Part shown: positions 1-14,972 of the stretch, one piece after another
Layout of the letters: each line of letters starts with the position of its first letter
How positions within the stretch are numbered: the stretch's first letter is position 1
NCBI GenBank assembly: GCA_949752745.1
Contig: OX457028.1
Span: forward strand, 9,856,778 to 9,920,777
Reading direction: 5' to 3'
DNA from: Protula sp. h YS-2021
Taxonomy: Eukaryota > Annelida > Polychaeta > Sabellida > Serpulidae
DNA: 64,000 bases
The notes under the pieces: model-generated
What the model was told of the DNA's origin: nothing
Seen by the model: the letters and a program-made list of their open reading frames with translations, nothing else
Database searches by the model: none
Position numbers and translations under genes: made by a program

Positions 1-1400
1 ACTATACTGCTCCTAAATTAGAGGTATAGTTGCTGAGCATAAGGAGCTTCCTGACATTAAAATATCACTGTCACATTTCTAATGACCGCATAGCTGCTGA
101 GCATAATTACCTTGAGGAGCTTCCAAACATAAAACGTGTGAGATATGTTGACCAAAATGGAAAAATGTATCGAGTTCTCACGCTGCTGTAATCGTTACGT
201 AAAGACGGTTTTTAGTTTTGTTAACACCTTTCATATCGTTACGAATCGTGTGCATGGGCTGTATGAGAAATGAGAAAGTGGTGTACATTGTTTGAGGATT
301 CTATAATATGGGCAGGGGTTCGGTCTGAGAAGTTCAGCCTGTAGCCGAACTCAACACATGATGATACTTGAGCTAACATTTCAAGTGGTATGTTAAATTT
401 TTTACAGCTTTGTTAATAAAACGAACGCTGACATACGATCAGTAGTAGGGGAGAAAAGTTTCAATATGGAACGAAATCATACATGCTAAAGTTAGAAGGG
501 CCCATACGGACACGCAAAATGATCAATTGTCTTATTTCCGGCATCTGTGTAAAATACACACACACACACACACACACCAACGTAGAGATACAAAACAACT
601 AAAATGCTTCGAAATTGCAATAGTTGCTGAGAATAGTTGCCGAGCATGAAAAAGTTCCAGACATAAAAAAGCCACGATCACATTTCTAGCGATGATTGAA
701 TGCATGAAAAACTAGATTGACTAAAAAGTAAAACTGAAATGAACATTGGGGAATTGCCCAGGGAAAACTATATGCCCTCACTTGGTGCTTCTAAATTCTA
801 CCAACTGTTACAAAAAACGAAAACATTCAATGGTCAAAAGAATGTGAGTTTACTTCTAAATGGAATTGATTGCATAGATTTTAGAGAAAGTTACGTCTTT
901 GCTATTTTAGTCTATACTTCAGCCACATATCCAAAAGCTTCAGTATGAAATATTTCTACTTTTCTTGGATTTCTACGATTTTAGGAAATCGTTGTAACCA
1001 CAGAGATGTCGCAAATCCCTGTATAGCAGTCACATATGAAGGCAGCCGTCGTGATATTTTGAATTTCTACCTAGATTTGGGTCCGCACTAGCGCTTTATC
1101 CCGAATCGATCGATGTTTGAATGAGGAATTAGTAATTGATAAGTGTAATGAGAAGTCACCTTTCTCTGCATGGTCCGTAATATGAGTAGGAAAGTCCAGT
1201 CACAAATTTAATGAGTGGCAGAGTTTCGTGCTTAGATTTTTCAGATTGTGCACTCTTCAGTTATAAGAATCAATCCACAAGCCTTGTGCAATTTTCCATC
1301 AACAGGAATGTAACAGTAAAATAAGACAGGCTTCTGTAGAATGTAATGTTTCTGGTACTAGCGGATTCACCTCATGTAAAACATGCACAGTAGGCAACGG
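1..1400 (-). repeat. 5' flank of an off-window beta-tubulin copy (duplicated flank)
   Basis: This stretch contains no gene I can support. In order, it resembles the 5' flank of the beta-tubulin gene at 4237-7358. Positions about 222-310 match 7683-7798 (shared motif GTGTGCATGG), 436-560 match 7890-8000 (shared ATTTCCGG and GGGGAG blocks), 620-800 match 8098-8360, and 1225-1370 match 8930-9075 (shared AAGACAGGCTTCT). Because that flank lies just upstream of a minus-strand tubulin gene, its presence here implies a tubulin unit to the left of position 1. The similarity is interrupted and was judged by eye. The short plus-strand open frame at 739-948 lies inside this duplicated flank and is not considered a gene. 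Confidence 0.7.
556..577. repeat. (CA)n microsatellite
   Basis: A dinucleotide CA run of 22 bases inside the duplicated flank. The homologous place near 8000 has no such run. Confidence 0.9.
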
Positions 1401-3039
1401 ACACATTTCTGGAAAGTTCAACATTTGAGCATCCGTTTATAATATATTATAAATATATTATAATACGTCTTGTCAAATAAACATGCCATATTCTAGTGAC
1501 ATCGAACAGATGACATCTTTAGAGTGACGTCTGACTAACATGCGGATTTAATCGATCTTTAGATGGTCTAAGCAAACTACAACAGGTGATCAGGCCATAA
1601 ATATTCACGCTATCTGCAGATAGCATGGTTGTAGAGTGGGCTAAAGTTCTTAGTCGGCATTTTCAACATCGCCTATTGTAGCAAGAAGTATCCTTTGGAA
1701 GCTTTTTCTCTAAATAGTGTTTATAATGCCTTAATACACACATTATTATTATTCTACCAAATATAAATCTCCAAGTGTTCTTTGGAATTGTGTTTTTGTT
1801 TTCACAGTTCAAAAGTCTGTTTACTACAATGCCTCAAACAACTTTAAACATTTCAATGAAACATTTAAGTTAGAATATTATGACCATAATAATTAGCTAT
1901 TTTTGGTTACTTTTGCCCATCATCCCACAAATTTACTTTACCGTACAACCCTAGAATATAATATTGCTTGACTTTTTGCCAGGATGACCCTGTAATGACG
2001 TAAACTGTGTATGATGTCGCTCACCAGAGGTGCCCGGTACCTCTTTCCACAACCATAAAACACAGAAAAAGTAATGGTAAGATTTGAAAATGTATTTGTA
2101 GACTTCCAAGTTGGAATTCATTTTCGGAAGATAGGAAAATAGCGCAATAGTTCTGAAAATTACCATGAGCGCGGTGGCCCTATATACATAAAAACGGCAA
2201 CATGTCACTAAAGTGTTGTTATTACTGTTAGAGATTTCCGACCTTTTGGATCTAAAGATTTAACATAAGAGGTACCTCCGTGGCTTTCTCTATGATTAAG
2301 GCCACATAATGGAAGATTGCAGATATCTCGTAAACTTTAAGAGAATTTTGAGCTTATTTCAATATTATGGAAAGAGAAGATATTACAGAAGAGGTTTTAC
2401 CGTAGTCTTGACCTTTTTCATCATGGTCAAGGTTACAACCCGAATTATTGAAATTATCTTGAAAAAGGTTAGATTGTAAGCGATTTTAAGTTCATTTTCG
2501 ACCCTTTGTTTGAAAAAATAAACGCTACATAGCAGACAAGTCAACAGGTATGTATGACCATGACCTTCTGCGTCAAACCGAAATTTGAACATTATATCAA
2601 GAACAGCATGAGAGTAATCTTGATCTATTTCTGGCCCCTTGGCCGAAACAACGTTACATAAGAGGCGCGCCCCTGACCTAGACCTTGGTAGTCAAAGTCA
2701 GTTTTGGAAACTGGAAGTTAGCCTTAGAGGAACTCCAACTCCTATGCCCATGTGAAGAAAGCGGCAACATCTGAGTTGTTGAGTTTCAAGTCACATATCG
2801 TACGCTATAATATAAGATATAAATTTGTTTGTGGTTAAGTTGTTCATTCCGTTATCTATCGCAATTCAGGCTAGTTTTCTTTTAATTTATGTGATTTTAG
2901 AGTGAATTGCAATTCAAGTTTCTGTCACGGTCTGGTCAGCTTTAAGTGTTAAATTCTCTGGAATCTTCATCCTGGTCCCATTCAGATTTTCTGTTCAAAC
3001 ATTAATTTGTATGCGTTGATTAAACAAATCTATTATCAA
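1401..3039. other. Spacer between tubulin units, no gene seen
   Basis: AT-rich spacer with no supported coding exon. Around 2230-2720 it holds a degenerate tandem pattern of roughly 110-160 bp in which phrases such as ACATAAGAGG and 'gaccttgg...gtcaaggt' recur, typical of old noncoding repeats. A short AT palindromic tract (TATTATAAATATATTATAA) lies near 1443-1461. The minus-strand open frames at 1951-2208 and 2383-2592 lack recognisable protein features. Confidence 0.5.
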
Positions 3040-3347
3040 CTGTTACCAATGTTAATTTATGTTAATTGAGTTTTAAAAGGGCAACCAATACTCATTAAAA
3101 TTAATCTTTATCGGTTAAAGATCGTTTCTCAAATTCACCTTTTAATATCACTTGAGTGGTTTTGTTCCCTTCCCTTTCACTTTAAGTATGAGCAGTAAGA
3201 AAGACCTATGTATGACTTTCGTGTGACTGTCATGTGACGGCACGAAACACTCATGGGAAAGAAAAAGCATATCTTATCTTTGTGATAATTCATCGTAGTT
3301 TTGAAAGTTAAATGACGTAATATGTGCCTCAGGTCACGTCCACCATT

Positions 3348-3545
3348 CCATTGTTACAAAACTGCTGACCTCTGAACACATCTTTCTACTGTGTATAAAC
3401 ATAAAGCGAATGAATACTTTAAAAGGTAGTTCCTCTCTTTTATGAGTGCTATTTTCACGAAATCCCTATCGGGTCTGCGGAGTAAAAAGGTGATACACAG
3501 CAGACCGAATTGTCGTAGAGGTTGTTGGAAAACAACGTCTATCCT
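3348..3545 (+). repeat. Dispersed ~200-bp repeat, copy 1
   Basis: Member of a roughly 200-bp family also seen at 20985-21195 and 21690-21890, and twice in inverse orientation at 26055-26350. Common landmarks in order are a 'gttataaaacagct' phrase, 'tctgttatgtataaa', 'aaaaagtagttcc', 'ctcttttatgagt', 'ggaatcccc', 'ctgcagagtaaaaaggtg', 'acacagcagaccgaa' and 'gtagaggttg'. No coding capacity is seen. It could be a short non-autonomous mobile element; I did not see clear terminal inverted repeats. Confidence 0.7.
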
Positions 3546-4013
3546 GGCTTTGAGTGGCGTCTACAAACACTCAGTCCAGAACATAAGAGCTCACTTTGTT
3601 AAACAATAGATTTATATTTTCAAGTAAAAGTATTTTGGGAAAATGTATGAGGAAAAAAATTATAAGTTGTTTTGGTGGATAATTGCTACTTCCCTTTGCT
3701 TTGAAAATATTGTAAAACGATGTAATTATTTCGGGCATATTTCCATAATACTTTTTATTGAAGGTGTGGGAGAAACGCCTTGCAAAACTTTGTTCTATGA
3801 CGGAAAGTTTCAAAAAAAAAGTTTTTTTGTCAGTCGACCGGGCTGCAAATCCGATTTATTAGCTCATGCATTTTTGTACTCATAATTTTTAACCTGTTTC
3901 TATTTTAGTAGTCTGGATATAAGTACCAAAACCAGTTATATTTTCTGTTTTTTGTATAGACTCAGTGGCTGATAGAAACACAGTAAAATAAGTAAAAATG
4001 AAATTTTTTAAAT

Positions 4014-4019
4014 TTTATT
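4014..4019 (-). promoter_or_regulatory. Candidate distal polyadenylation signal, tubulin copy 1
   Basis: AATAAA on the minus strand, about 220 bases after the stop codon, in a block conserved with the second gene (22421-22426). Conservation between the duplicated flanks supports function. Confidence 0.4.
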
Positions 4020-4110
4020 GAAATAGAAAGATATCGCTATATTTTTAATTCAATTACAATTTCAATTTAAAGTTCTACAAAAAATGTCATTGTCTTTCCT
4101 TTACTTATTT

Positions 4111-4116
4111 TTTATT
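4111..4116 (-). promoter_or_regulatory. Candidate proximal polyadenylation signal, tubulin copy 1
   Basis: AATAAA on the minus strand about 121 bases past the stop codon. The second gene has the same hexamer at nearly the same distance (22517-22522). Confidence 0.45.
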
Positions 4117-4236
4117 TGTTCTTATATAAGTGTCCAAGATAACTTTATGATGCCGAAAAACTAGAAAGGCTTGCTCTTAGATCGAAATGTCGTGCTACGG
4201 TCGATAAAGCTCGTTTGGAGCTTGGAAAAATGGGGT

Positions 4237-7358
<3,122 letters not shown>

Positions 7359-7442
7359 TTTGCTGGTTATTTACTTGAGCTTGTTCCGAGTGAGCGTCTA
7401 GTGCGTTGTACTCTGGACTGTCTGTTGCTAGAAGAGTGGATT

Positions 7443-7451
7443 CTTATATAG
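7443..7451 (-). promoter_or_regulatory. TATA box of tubulin copy 1
   Basis: CTATATAAG on the minus strand, about 93 bases upstream of the ATG. The second gene has TATATAAA at the same distance, and both are followed by a conserved 'tctagcaac...cagtcc' stretch that probably holds the transcription start. Confidence 0.75.
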
Positions 7452-8641
7452 AAGCCATAGACGTCGTCACATTAATGCTCCCCATTCATGGATCATCTGA
7501 TCCAAGTGGACCTCTTAATTAAGTAACTGATCCATAACAGAGTTGTGGAGTTGCTTGAATGTAGATTACATGAAGCTATGGGACATTACAAACGCGTGAG
7601 GGCATGCCAACCAACGCGTAAAATGCACCCAGTGGTCACGCTGCCATAAATATTATGCAATGAAAATTTTTTGTGTTGAAAGCGGGATTCATATTGTTAC
7701 GAACCGTGTGCATGGACATAATGAGAAAGTCATGAATGTTTGGGTTTCTCTGATTATTCAGTGCCTCTTCCAGAATATGACCAGGGATTCTGTCTAAAAC
7801 TTTCAAGCCAATATCATCACGTGATCAGACTTGATTTACATTCGAAGTCTAATGGTAAATTTTTTTGCATTAATATGATTAAAACAAAAATATGACTAAA
7901 TGTAGGGGAGCAAATGTTTTAACAGGGAAAGAAAATATTCAGATCATAAAGCCAGGAAAACTCACACGGACACATGAAACTATCTTATTTCCGGTAAAAT
8001 ATTGAAATGAATTGGAATCTGTACAAGAAAAACACAATGACGTAGACATGCAGATCAACTTAAAATTCGTGCAAATTGCAGGAACAGACCAGGCCCAGTT
8101 GCTTAGCATGAGCAGCTTGCAGACACAAACGTCACGACCACACTTCTAACGACCGCATAGTTGCCGAGCATGAATGGCTTGAACACATAAGAAAATGCCA
8201 CCACCATGTTTCTAACGACCGCAAAATTTATAAAAGCAAACAAATTGACAATTTCTTTAAAGAACTTCACATTCATGAAAAATTCAAGTTTAAATGAACA
8301 TGGAAAACTTGTCAAGATAAAAAAAAACATACCCCCATTTGGTGCTCCTGAAATCTGACACCAGTTACCAAAGTCGTCAAACACATAAAAAAGATAAACA
8401 GAAAACATTGTCAGTAGTGCAACAAATGTGTTGCCAAAACACTAATGTTCTAAACTTCACTTGTAAATGTTAGCTAATAACTAATAACTGATCTATCAAA
8501 GTCTTAGGAGTACATTGGAAAGTGACAATCTTTATTTATTTATTTTGCGTACTTTATTTTACATATTTTATTTATTTCTACACAACCTGTGTAATGTAAA
8601 AGTTGCTCACTAGTTTTGGGGGAGAGACAGAGACAGAGAGG

Positions 8642-8689
<48 letters not shown>

Positions 8690-8728
8690 GAAAGGGAGAG
8701 GGAGAGAGAGAGGGGGAGAGGAAGAGAG

Positions 8729-8772
<44 letters not shown>

Positions 8773-8841
8773 GAGAGAGAGAGCGAGAGAGAAAGAAAGA
8801 GAGAGAGAGAAGAGAGAGAGTGAGAGAGAGAGAGAGAGAGT

Positions 8842-8939
<98 letters not shown>

Positions 8940-9095
8940 TTCAGTTTATTTAGTGCATATTGCGCGTTCTCCAGTTGCAAGAATCACTTCACGGGCCTTG
9001 TGGCATTTTCCGTCCATTGGAATGTAAACATAAGACAGGCTTCTCTTGAATATAGTGTTTCGGACAATCGCAGATACACCTCTTGAGAAATATGA
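7452..9095 (-). repeat. Duplicated 5' flank of tubulin copy 1
   Basis: Upstream region of the first complete tubulin gene with no coding sequence recognised. It matches 1-1400 over much of its length (see that entry), and its promoter-proximal part (about 7497-7560) shares 'gatccaagtgga...aactgatcca' and 'ttgcttgaatg' phrases with 26690-26760 upstream of the second gene. The stretch 8098-8220 contains a short internal duplication around 'ctaacgaccgcatagttg'. A GA microsatellite has expanded inside it at 8621-8936. Confidence 0.7.
8621..8936. repeat. (GA)n microsatellite
   Basis: About 315 bases of purine-only GA repeats with scattered G, A, C or T interruptions. It produces long artificial open frames on both strands (Arg/Glu or Ser/Leu polymers). 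The homologous position in the flank at the window start (about 1220) has no GA tract, so it expanded after the unit duplication or was lost there. Confidence 0.95.
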
Positions 9096-12000
9096 TCAGA
9101 GCACAACGTTGGACAGACGTCACGCAGAATGTCCCGTCATGGGTGGATTGAATGTTATAGACGTTGGGCAGACGTCGCGGCAGGATGTCCCATCAGTGGG
9201 TGAATTGACTGTTATAGACGTTGGGCAGACGTCGCGGCAGGATGTTGCATCAGTGGGTGGATTGACTGTTATAGATGTTGGGCAGACGTCGTGGCAGGAT
9301 GTCGCATCAGTGAGTGGATTGAATGTTATAGACGTTGGGCAGACGTCGTGGCAGGATGTCGCATCAGTGGGTGGATTGAATGTTATAGACGTTGGGCATT
9401 AGTCGCGGAAGAATGTCGCATCAGTAGGTGGATTGAATGTTATAGACGTTGGGCAGACGTCGGGGCAGGATGTCACGTCAGTGGGTGGATTGAATGTTAT
9501 AGACGTTGGGCAGACGTCGTGGCAGGATGTCCTGTCAGAGGGTGGATTGAATGTTATAGACGTTGGGCAGACGTCGTGGCAGGATGTCGCATCAGTGGGT
9601 GGATTGAATGTTATAGACGTTGGGAAGACGTCGGGGCAGACGTCGTGTCAGTGGGTGCATTGAATGTTATAGACGTTGGGCAGACGTCGTGGCAGGATGT
9701 CCTGTCAGAGGGTGGATTGAATGTTATAGACGTTGGGCAGACGTCGTGGCAGGATGTCACGTCAGTGGGTGGATTGAATGTTATAGACGTCGGGCAGACG
9801 TCTTGGCAGGATGTCCTGTCAGAGGGTGGATTGAATGTTATAGACGTTGGGCAGACGTCGTGGCAGGATGTCCTATCAGAGGGTGGATTGAATGTTATAG
9901 ACGTTGGGCACACGTCGTGGCAGGATGTCGCATCAGTGGGTGGATTGAATGTTACAGACGTTGGGCAGACGTCGTGGCAAGATGTCACGTCAGTGGGTGG
10001 ATTGAATGTTATAGACGTTGGGCAGACGTCGCGGCAGGATGTCGCGTCAGTGGGTGGATTGAATGTTATAGACGTTGGGCAGACGTCGTGGCAGGATGTC
10101 CTGTCAGAGGGTGGATTGAATGTTATAGACGTTTGGCAGACGTCCTGGCAGGATGTCGCATCAGTGGGTGGATTGAATGTTACAGACGTTGGGCAGACGT
10201 CGTGGCAAGATGTCACGTCAGTGGGTGGATTGAATGTTATAGACGTTGGGCAGACGTCGCGGCAGGATGTCGCGTCAATGGGTGGATTGAATGTTATAGA
10301 CGTTAAGCAGACGTCGCGGCAGGATGTCGCATCAGTGGGTGGATTGAATGTTACAGACGTTGGGCAGACGTCGTGGCAAGATGTCACGTCAGTGGGTGGA
10401 TTGAATGTTATAGACGTTGGGAAGACGTCGGGGCAGACGTCGTGTCAGTGGGTGCATTGAATGTTATAGACGTTGGGCAGACGTCGAGGCAGGATGTCCT
10501 GTCAGAGGGTGGATTGAATGTTATAGACGTTGGGCAGACGTCGTGGCAGGATGTCAGGTCAGTGGGTGGATTGAATGTTATAGACGTCGGGCAGACGTCG
10601 TGGCAGGATGTCCTGTCAGAGGGTGGATTGAATGTGATAGACGTTGGGCAGACGTCGTGGCAGGATGTCCTATCAGAGGGTGGATTGAATGTTATAGACG
10701 TTGGGCACACGTCGTGGCAGGATGTCGCATCAGTGGGTGGATTGAATGTTACAGACGTTGGGCAGACGTCGTGGCAAGATGTCACGTCAGTGGGTGGATT
10801 GAATGTTATAGACGTTGGGCAGACGTCGCGGCAGGATGTCGCGTCAGTGGGTGGATTGAATGTTATAGACGTTGGGCAGACGTCGTGGCAGGATGTCCTG
10901 TCAGAGGGTGGATTGAATGTTATAGACGTTTGGCAGACGTCGTGGCAGGATGTCGCATCAGTGGGTGGATTGAATGTTACAGACGTTGGGCAGACGTCGT
11001 GGCAAGATGTCACGTCAGTGGGTGGATAGAATGTTATAGACGTTGGGCAGACGTCGCGGCAGGATGTCGCGTCAATGGGTGGATTGAATGTTATAGACGT
11101 TAAGCAGACGTCGCGGCAGGATGTCGCATCAGTGGGTGGATTGAATGTTACAGACGTTGGGCCGACGTCGTGGCAAGATGTCACGTCAGTGGGTGGATTG
11201 AATGTTATAGACGTTGGGCAGACGTCGTGGCAGGATGTCGCATCAGTGGGTGGATTGAATGTTATAGACGTTGGGCAGACGTCGAGGCAGGATGTCGCAT
11301 CAGTGGGTGGATTGATTGTCATAGACGTTGGGCATACGTCGCGGCAGGATGTCGCATCAGTAGATGTATTGAATGTCATAGACGTTGGGCAGATGTCGTG
11401 GCAGGATGTCCTGTCAGAGGGTGGATTGAATGTTATAGACGTTGGGCACACGTCGTGGCAGGATATCGCATCAGTGGGTGGATTGAATGTTATAGACGTT
11501 GGGTAGACGTCGTGGCAGGATGTCCCATCAGTGGGTGGATTGAATGTTATAGACGTTGGGCAGACGTCGTGGCAGGATGTCGCATCAGTGGGTGGATTGA
11601 ATGTTATAGAAGTTGGGCAGACGCCGCGGCAGGATGTCGCATCAGTGGGTGGATTGAATGTTATAGACGTTGGGTAGACGTCGTGGCAGGATGTCGCATC
11701 AGTGGGTGGATTGAATGTTATAGACGTTGGGCAGACGTCGTGGCAGGATGTCCTGTCAGAGGGTGGATTGAATGTTATAGACGTTGGGCAGACGTCGAGG
11801 CAGGAGGTCGCATCAGTGGGTGGATTGAATGTTATAGACGTTGGGCAGACGTCGTGGCAGGATGTCGCATCAGTTGGTGGGTTGACTGTTTTAGACGCTG
11901 GGCAGACGTCGCAGCTGGATATCGCATCAGTGGGTGGATTGAATGTTATAGACATTAAGCAGACGTCGTGGCAGGATGTCGCATCAGTGGGTGGATTAAA

Positions 12001-14786
12001 TGTGATAGGCGTTGGGCAGACGTCGTGGCAGGATGTCGCATCAGTGGGTGGATTGAATGTTATAGACGTTGGGCAGACGTCGTGGCAGGATGTCCTGTCA
12101 GAGGGTGGATTGAATGTTATAGACGTTGGGCAGACGTCGAGGCAGGATGTCGCATCAGTGGGTGGATTGAATGTTATAGACGTTGGGCAGACGTCGTGGC
12201 AGGATGTCGCATCAGTTGGTGGGTTGACTGTTTTAGACGCTGGGCAGACGTCGCAGCTGGATATCGCATCAGTGGGTGGATTGAATGTTATAGACATTAA
12301 GCAGACGTCGTGGCAGGATGTCGCATCAGTTTGTGGATTGAATGTGATAGGCGTTGGGCAGACGTCGTGGAAGGATGTCGCATCAGTGGGTGGATTGAAT
12401 GTTATAGACGTTGGGCAGACGTCGAGGCAGGATGTCGCATCAGTGGGTGGATTGAATGCTATAGACGTTGGGCAGACGTCGCGACAGGATGTCGCATCAG
12501 CGGGTGAATTGAATATGATAGACGTTGGGCAGACGTCGTGGCAGGATGTCGCATCAGTGGGTGGATTGAATGTTATATAGACGTTGGGCAGAGGTCGCGG
12601 CAGGATGTCGCATCAGTGGGTGGATTGAATGTTATAGACGTTGGGCAGAGGTCGCGGCAGGATGTCGCATCAGTGGGTGGATTGAATGTTATAGACGTTG
12701 GGCATTAGTCGCGGCAGGATGTCGCATCAGTGGGTGGATTGAATGTTATAGACGTTGGGCAGACGTCGAGGCAGGATGTCGCATCAGTGGGTGGATTGAA
12801 TGCTATAGACGTTGGGCAGACGTCGCGGCAGGATGTCGCATCAGCGGGTGAATTGAATATGATAGACGTTGGGCAGACGTCGTGGCAGGATGTCGCATCA
12901 GTGGGTGGATTGAATGTTATATAGACGTTGGGCAGAGGTCGCGGCAGGATGTCGCATCAGTGGGTGGATTGAATGTTATAGACGTTGGGCAGAGGTCGCG
13001 GCAGGATGTCGCATCAGTGGGTGGATTGAATGTTATAGACGTTGGGCATTAGTCGCGGCAGGATGTCGCATCAGTGGGTTGATTGAATGTTATAGACGTT
13101 GGGCAGTCGTCGGTGTAGGATGTCGTGTCAGTGGGTGGATTGAATGTTATAGACGTTGGGCAGACGTCGTGGCAGGATGTCCTGTCAGAGGGTGGATTGA
13201 ATCTTATAGACGTTGGGCAGACGTCGTGGCAGGATGTCCTGTCAGAGGGTGGATTGAATGTGATAGACGTTGTGCAGACGTCGTGGCAGGATGTCCTGTC
13301 AGAGGTTGGATTGAATGTTATAGACGTTGGGCAGACGTCGTGGCAGGATGTCGCATTAGTGGGTGGATTGAATGTTACAGACGTTGGGCAGACGTCGTGG
13401 AAAGATGTCACGTCAGTGGGTGGATTGAATGTTATAGACGTTGGGCAGACGTCGCGGCAGGATGTCGCATCAGTGGGTGGATTGAATGCTATAGACGTTG
13501 GGCAGACGTCGCGGCAGGATGTCGCATCAGCGGGTGAATTGAATATGATAGACGTTGGGCAGACGTCGTGGCAGGATGTCGCATCAGTGTGTGGATTGAA
13601 TGTTATATAGACGTTGGGCAGAGGTCGCGGCAGGATGTCGCATCAGTGGGTGGATTGAATGTTATAGACGTTGGGCATTAGTCGCGGCAGGATGTCGCAT
13701 CAGTGGGTTGATTGAATGTTATAGACGTTGGGCAGTCGTCGGTGCAGGATGTCGTGTCAGTGGGTGGATTGAATGTTATAGACGTTGGGCAGACGTCGTG
13801 GCAGGATGTCCTGTCAGAGTTTGGATTGAATCTTATAGACGTTGGGCAGACGTCGTGGCAGGATGTCCTGTCAGAGGGTGGATTGAATGTGATAGACGTT
13901 GTGCAGACGTCGTGGCAGGATGTCCTGTCAGAGGTTGGATTGAATGTTATAGACGTTGGGCAGACGTCGTGGCAGGATGTCGCATTAGTGGGTGGATTGA
14001 ATGTTACAGACGTTGGGCAGACGTCGTGGAAAGATGTCACGTCAGTGGGTGGATTGAATGTTATAGACGTTGGGCAGACGTCGCGGCAGGATGTCGCATC
14101 AGTGGGTGGATTGAATGTTATAGACCTTGGGTAGACGTCGTGGCAGGATGTCGCATCAGTGGGTGGATTGACTGTTTTAGACGTTTGGCAGACGTCGTGG
14201 CAGGATGTCACGTCAGTGGGTGGGTTGAATGTTATAGACGTTGGGCAGACGTCGTGGCAGGATGTCCTGTCAGAGGGTGGATTGAATGTGATAGACGTTG
14301 GGCAGACGTCGTGGCAGGATGTACTGTCAGAGAGTGTGGATTGAATGTTATAGACGTTGGGCAGACGTCGTGCAGGATGTCGCATTAGTGGGTGGATTGA
14401 ATGTTACAGACGTTGGTCAGACGTCGTGGAAAGATGTCACGTCAGTGGGTGGATTGAATGTTATAGACGTTGGGCAGACGTCGCGGCAGGATGTCGAATC
14501 AGTGGGTGGATTGAATGTTATAGACGTTGGGCAGACGTCGAGGCAGGATGTCGCATCAGTGGGTGGATTGAATGTTATAGACGTTGGGCAGACGTCGTGG
14601 CAGGATGTCGCATCAGTTGGTTGTTTGACTGTTTTAGACGTTGGGCAGACGTCGCAGCTGGATGTCGCATCAGTGGGTGGATTGAATGTTATAGACGTTG
14701 GGCAGACGTCGTGGCAGGATGTCTTGTCAGAGGGTGGATTGAATGTTATAGGCGTTTGGCAGACGTCGTGGCAGGATGTCGCATCT
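9096..14786. repeat. 57-bp satellite array, block 1 (~100 copies)
   Basis: Head-to-tail repeats of a 57-bp unit with landmarks 'gttatagacgttgggcagac', 'gtggcaggatgtc' and 'gtgggtggattgaat'. As 57 is 19 codons and the common unit has no stop in several frames, long open frames appear on both strands with a 19-residue period. I do not regard these as genes: there is no consistent start, splice or family signal, and frames break wherever a unit gains or loses bases. Unit variants recur in higher-order patterns. A 14-unit, 797-bp block at 9624-10420 is repeated at 10421-11217, and a six-unit, 344-bp pattern starts at about 12570 and 12914. A GACGTC palindrome occurs in most units, and CpG is frequent rather than depleted. 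Confidence 0.97.
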
Positions 14787-14972
14787 GAGTGAGTGTTGCG
14801 CTGGTTGCGAGGGCAGCGTATCAAACTAGCCGTTTCAGCCGTTTGTGTAACGAACGGAGTATCGCGAAGACTGTACAACATTTGGTAATTTTGTCACTTA
14901 GTAGATCACGGCAAAATATGGCAAGGTATCTGTAAAATTAAATTTCAGGTCTAATGAGCGTCCATGATCAGT
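14787..14972. other. Non-satellite interruption inside the 57-bp array
   Basis: About 186 bases without the 57-bp unit. I recognise no gene, inverted ends or target duplication. The sequence resumes directly into the same satellite, so this is either an insertion or a remnant of the ancestral spacer between two array blocks. Confidence 0.8.

Larger units (their letters stand above)
3040..4236 (-). repeat. Duplicated 3' flank of beta-tubulin copy 1
   Basis: This region lies downstream (on the gene strand) of the first tubulin and is colinear with 21370-22645 downstream of the second. Shared landmarks in the same order are a 'cggttaaagat' block (about 3110 and 21397), a 'cggtac/cggcac' block (about 3236 and 21515), a 'tccataatactttt' block (about 3740 and 21945), a 'ttctatgacggaaagt' block (about 3791 and 21995) and a nearly identical block around 4010-4075 and 22420-22485 that includes candidate polyadenylation signals. 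It therefore belongs to the segmental duplication that produced the gene pair. The overlapping open frames at 3571-3813 and 3643-3885 are not credible genes. Confidence 0.8.

Noticed and set aside
8540..8980. Ser-Leu and Arg-Glu polymer frames
   Set aside because: Direct translation of the GA microsatellite.
9291..12297. Long open frames (up to 629 codons) on both strands with a 19-residue period
   Set aside because: They follow from a 57-bp repeat without stops, occur on both strands at once, and have no start context, splice sites or family match.
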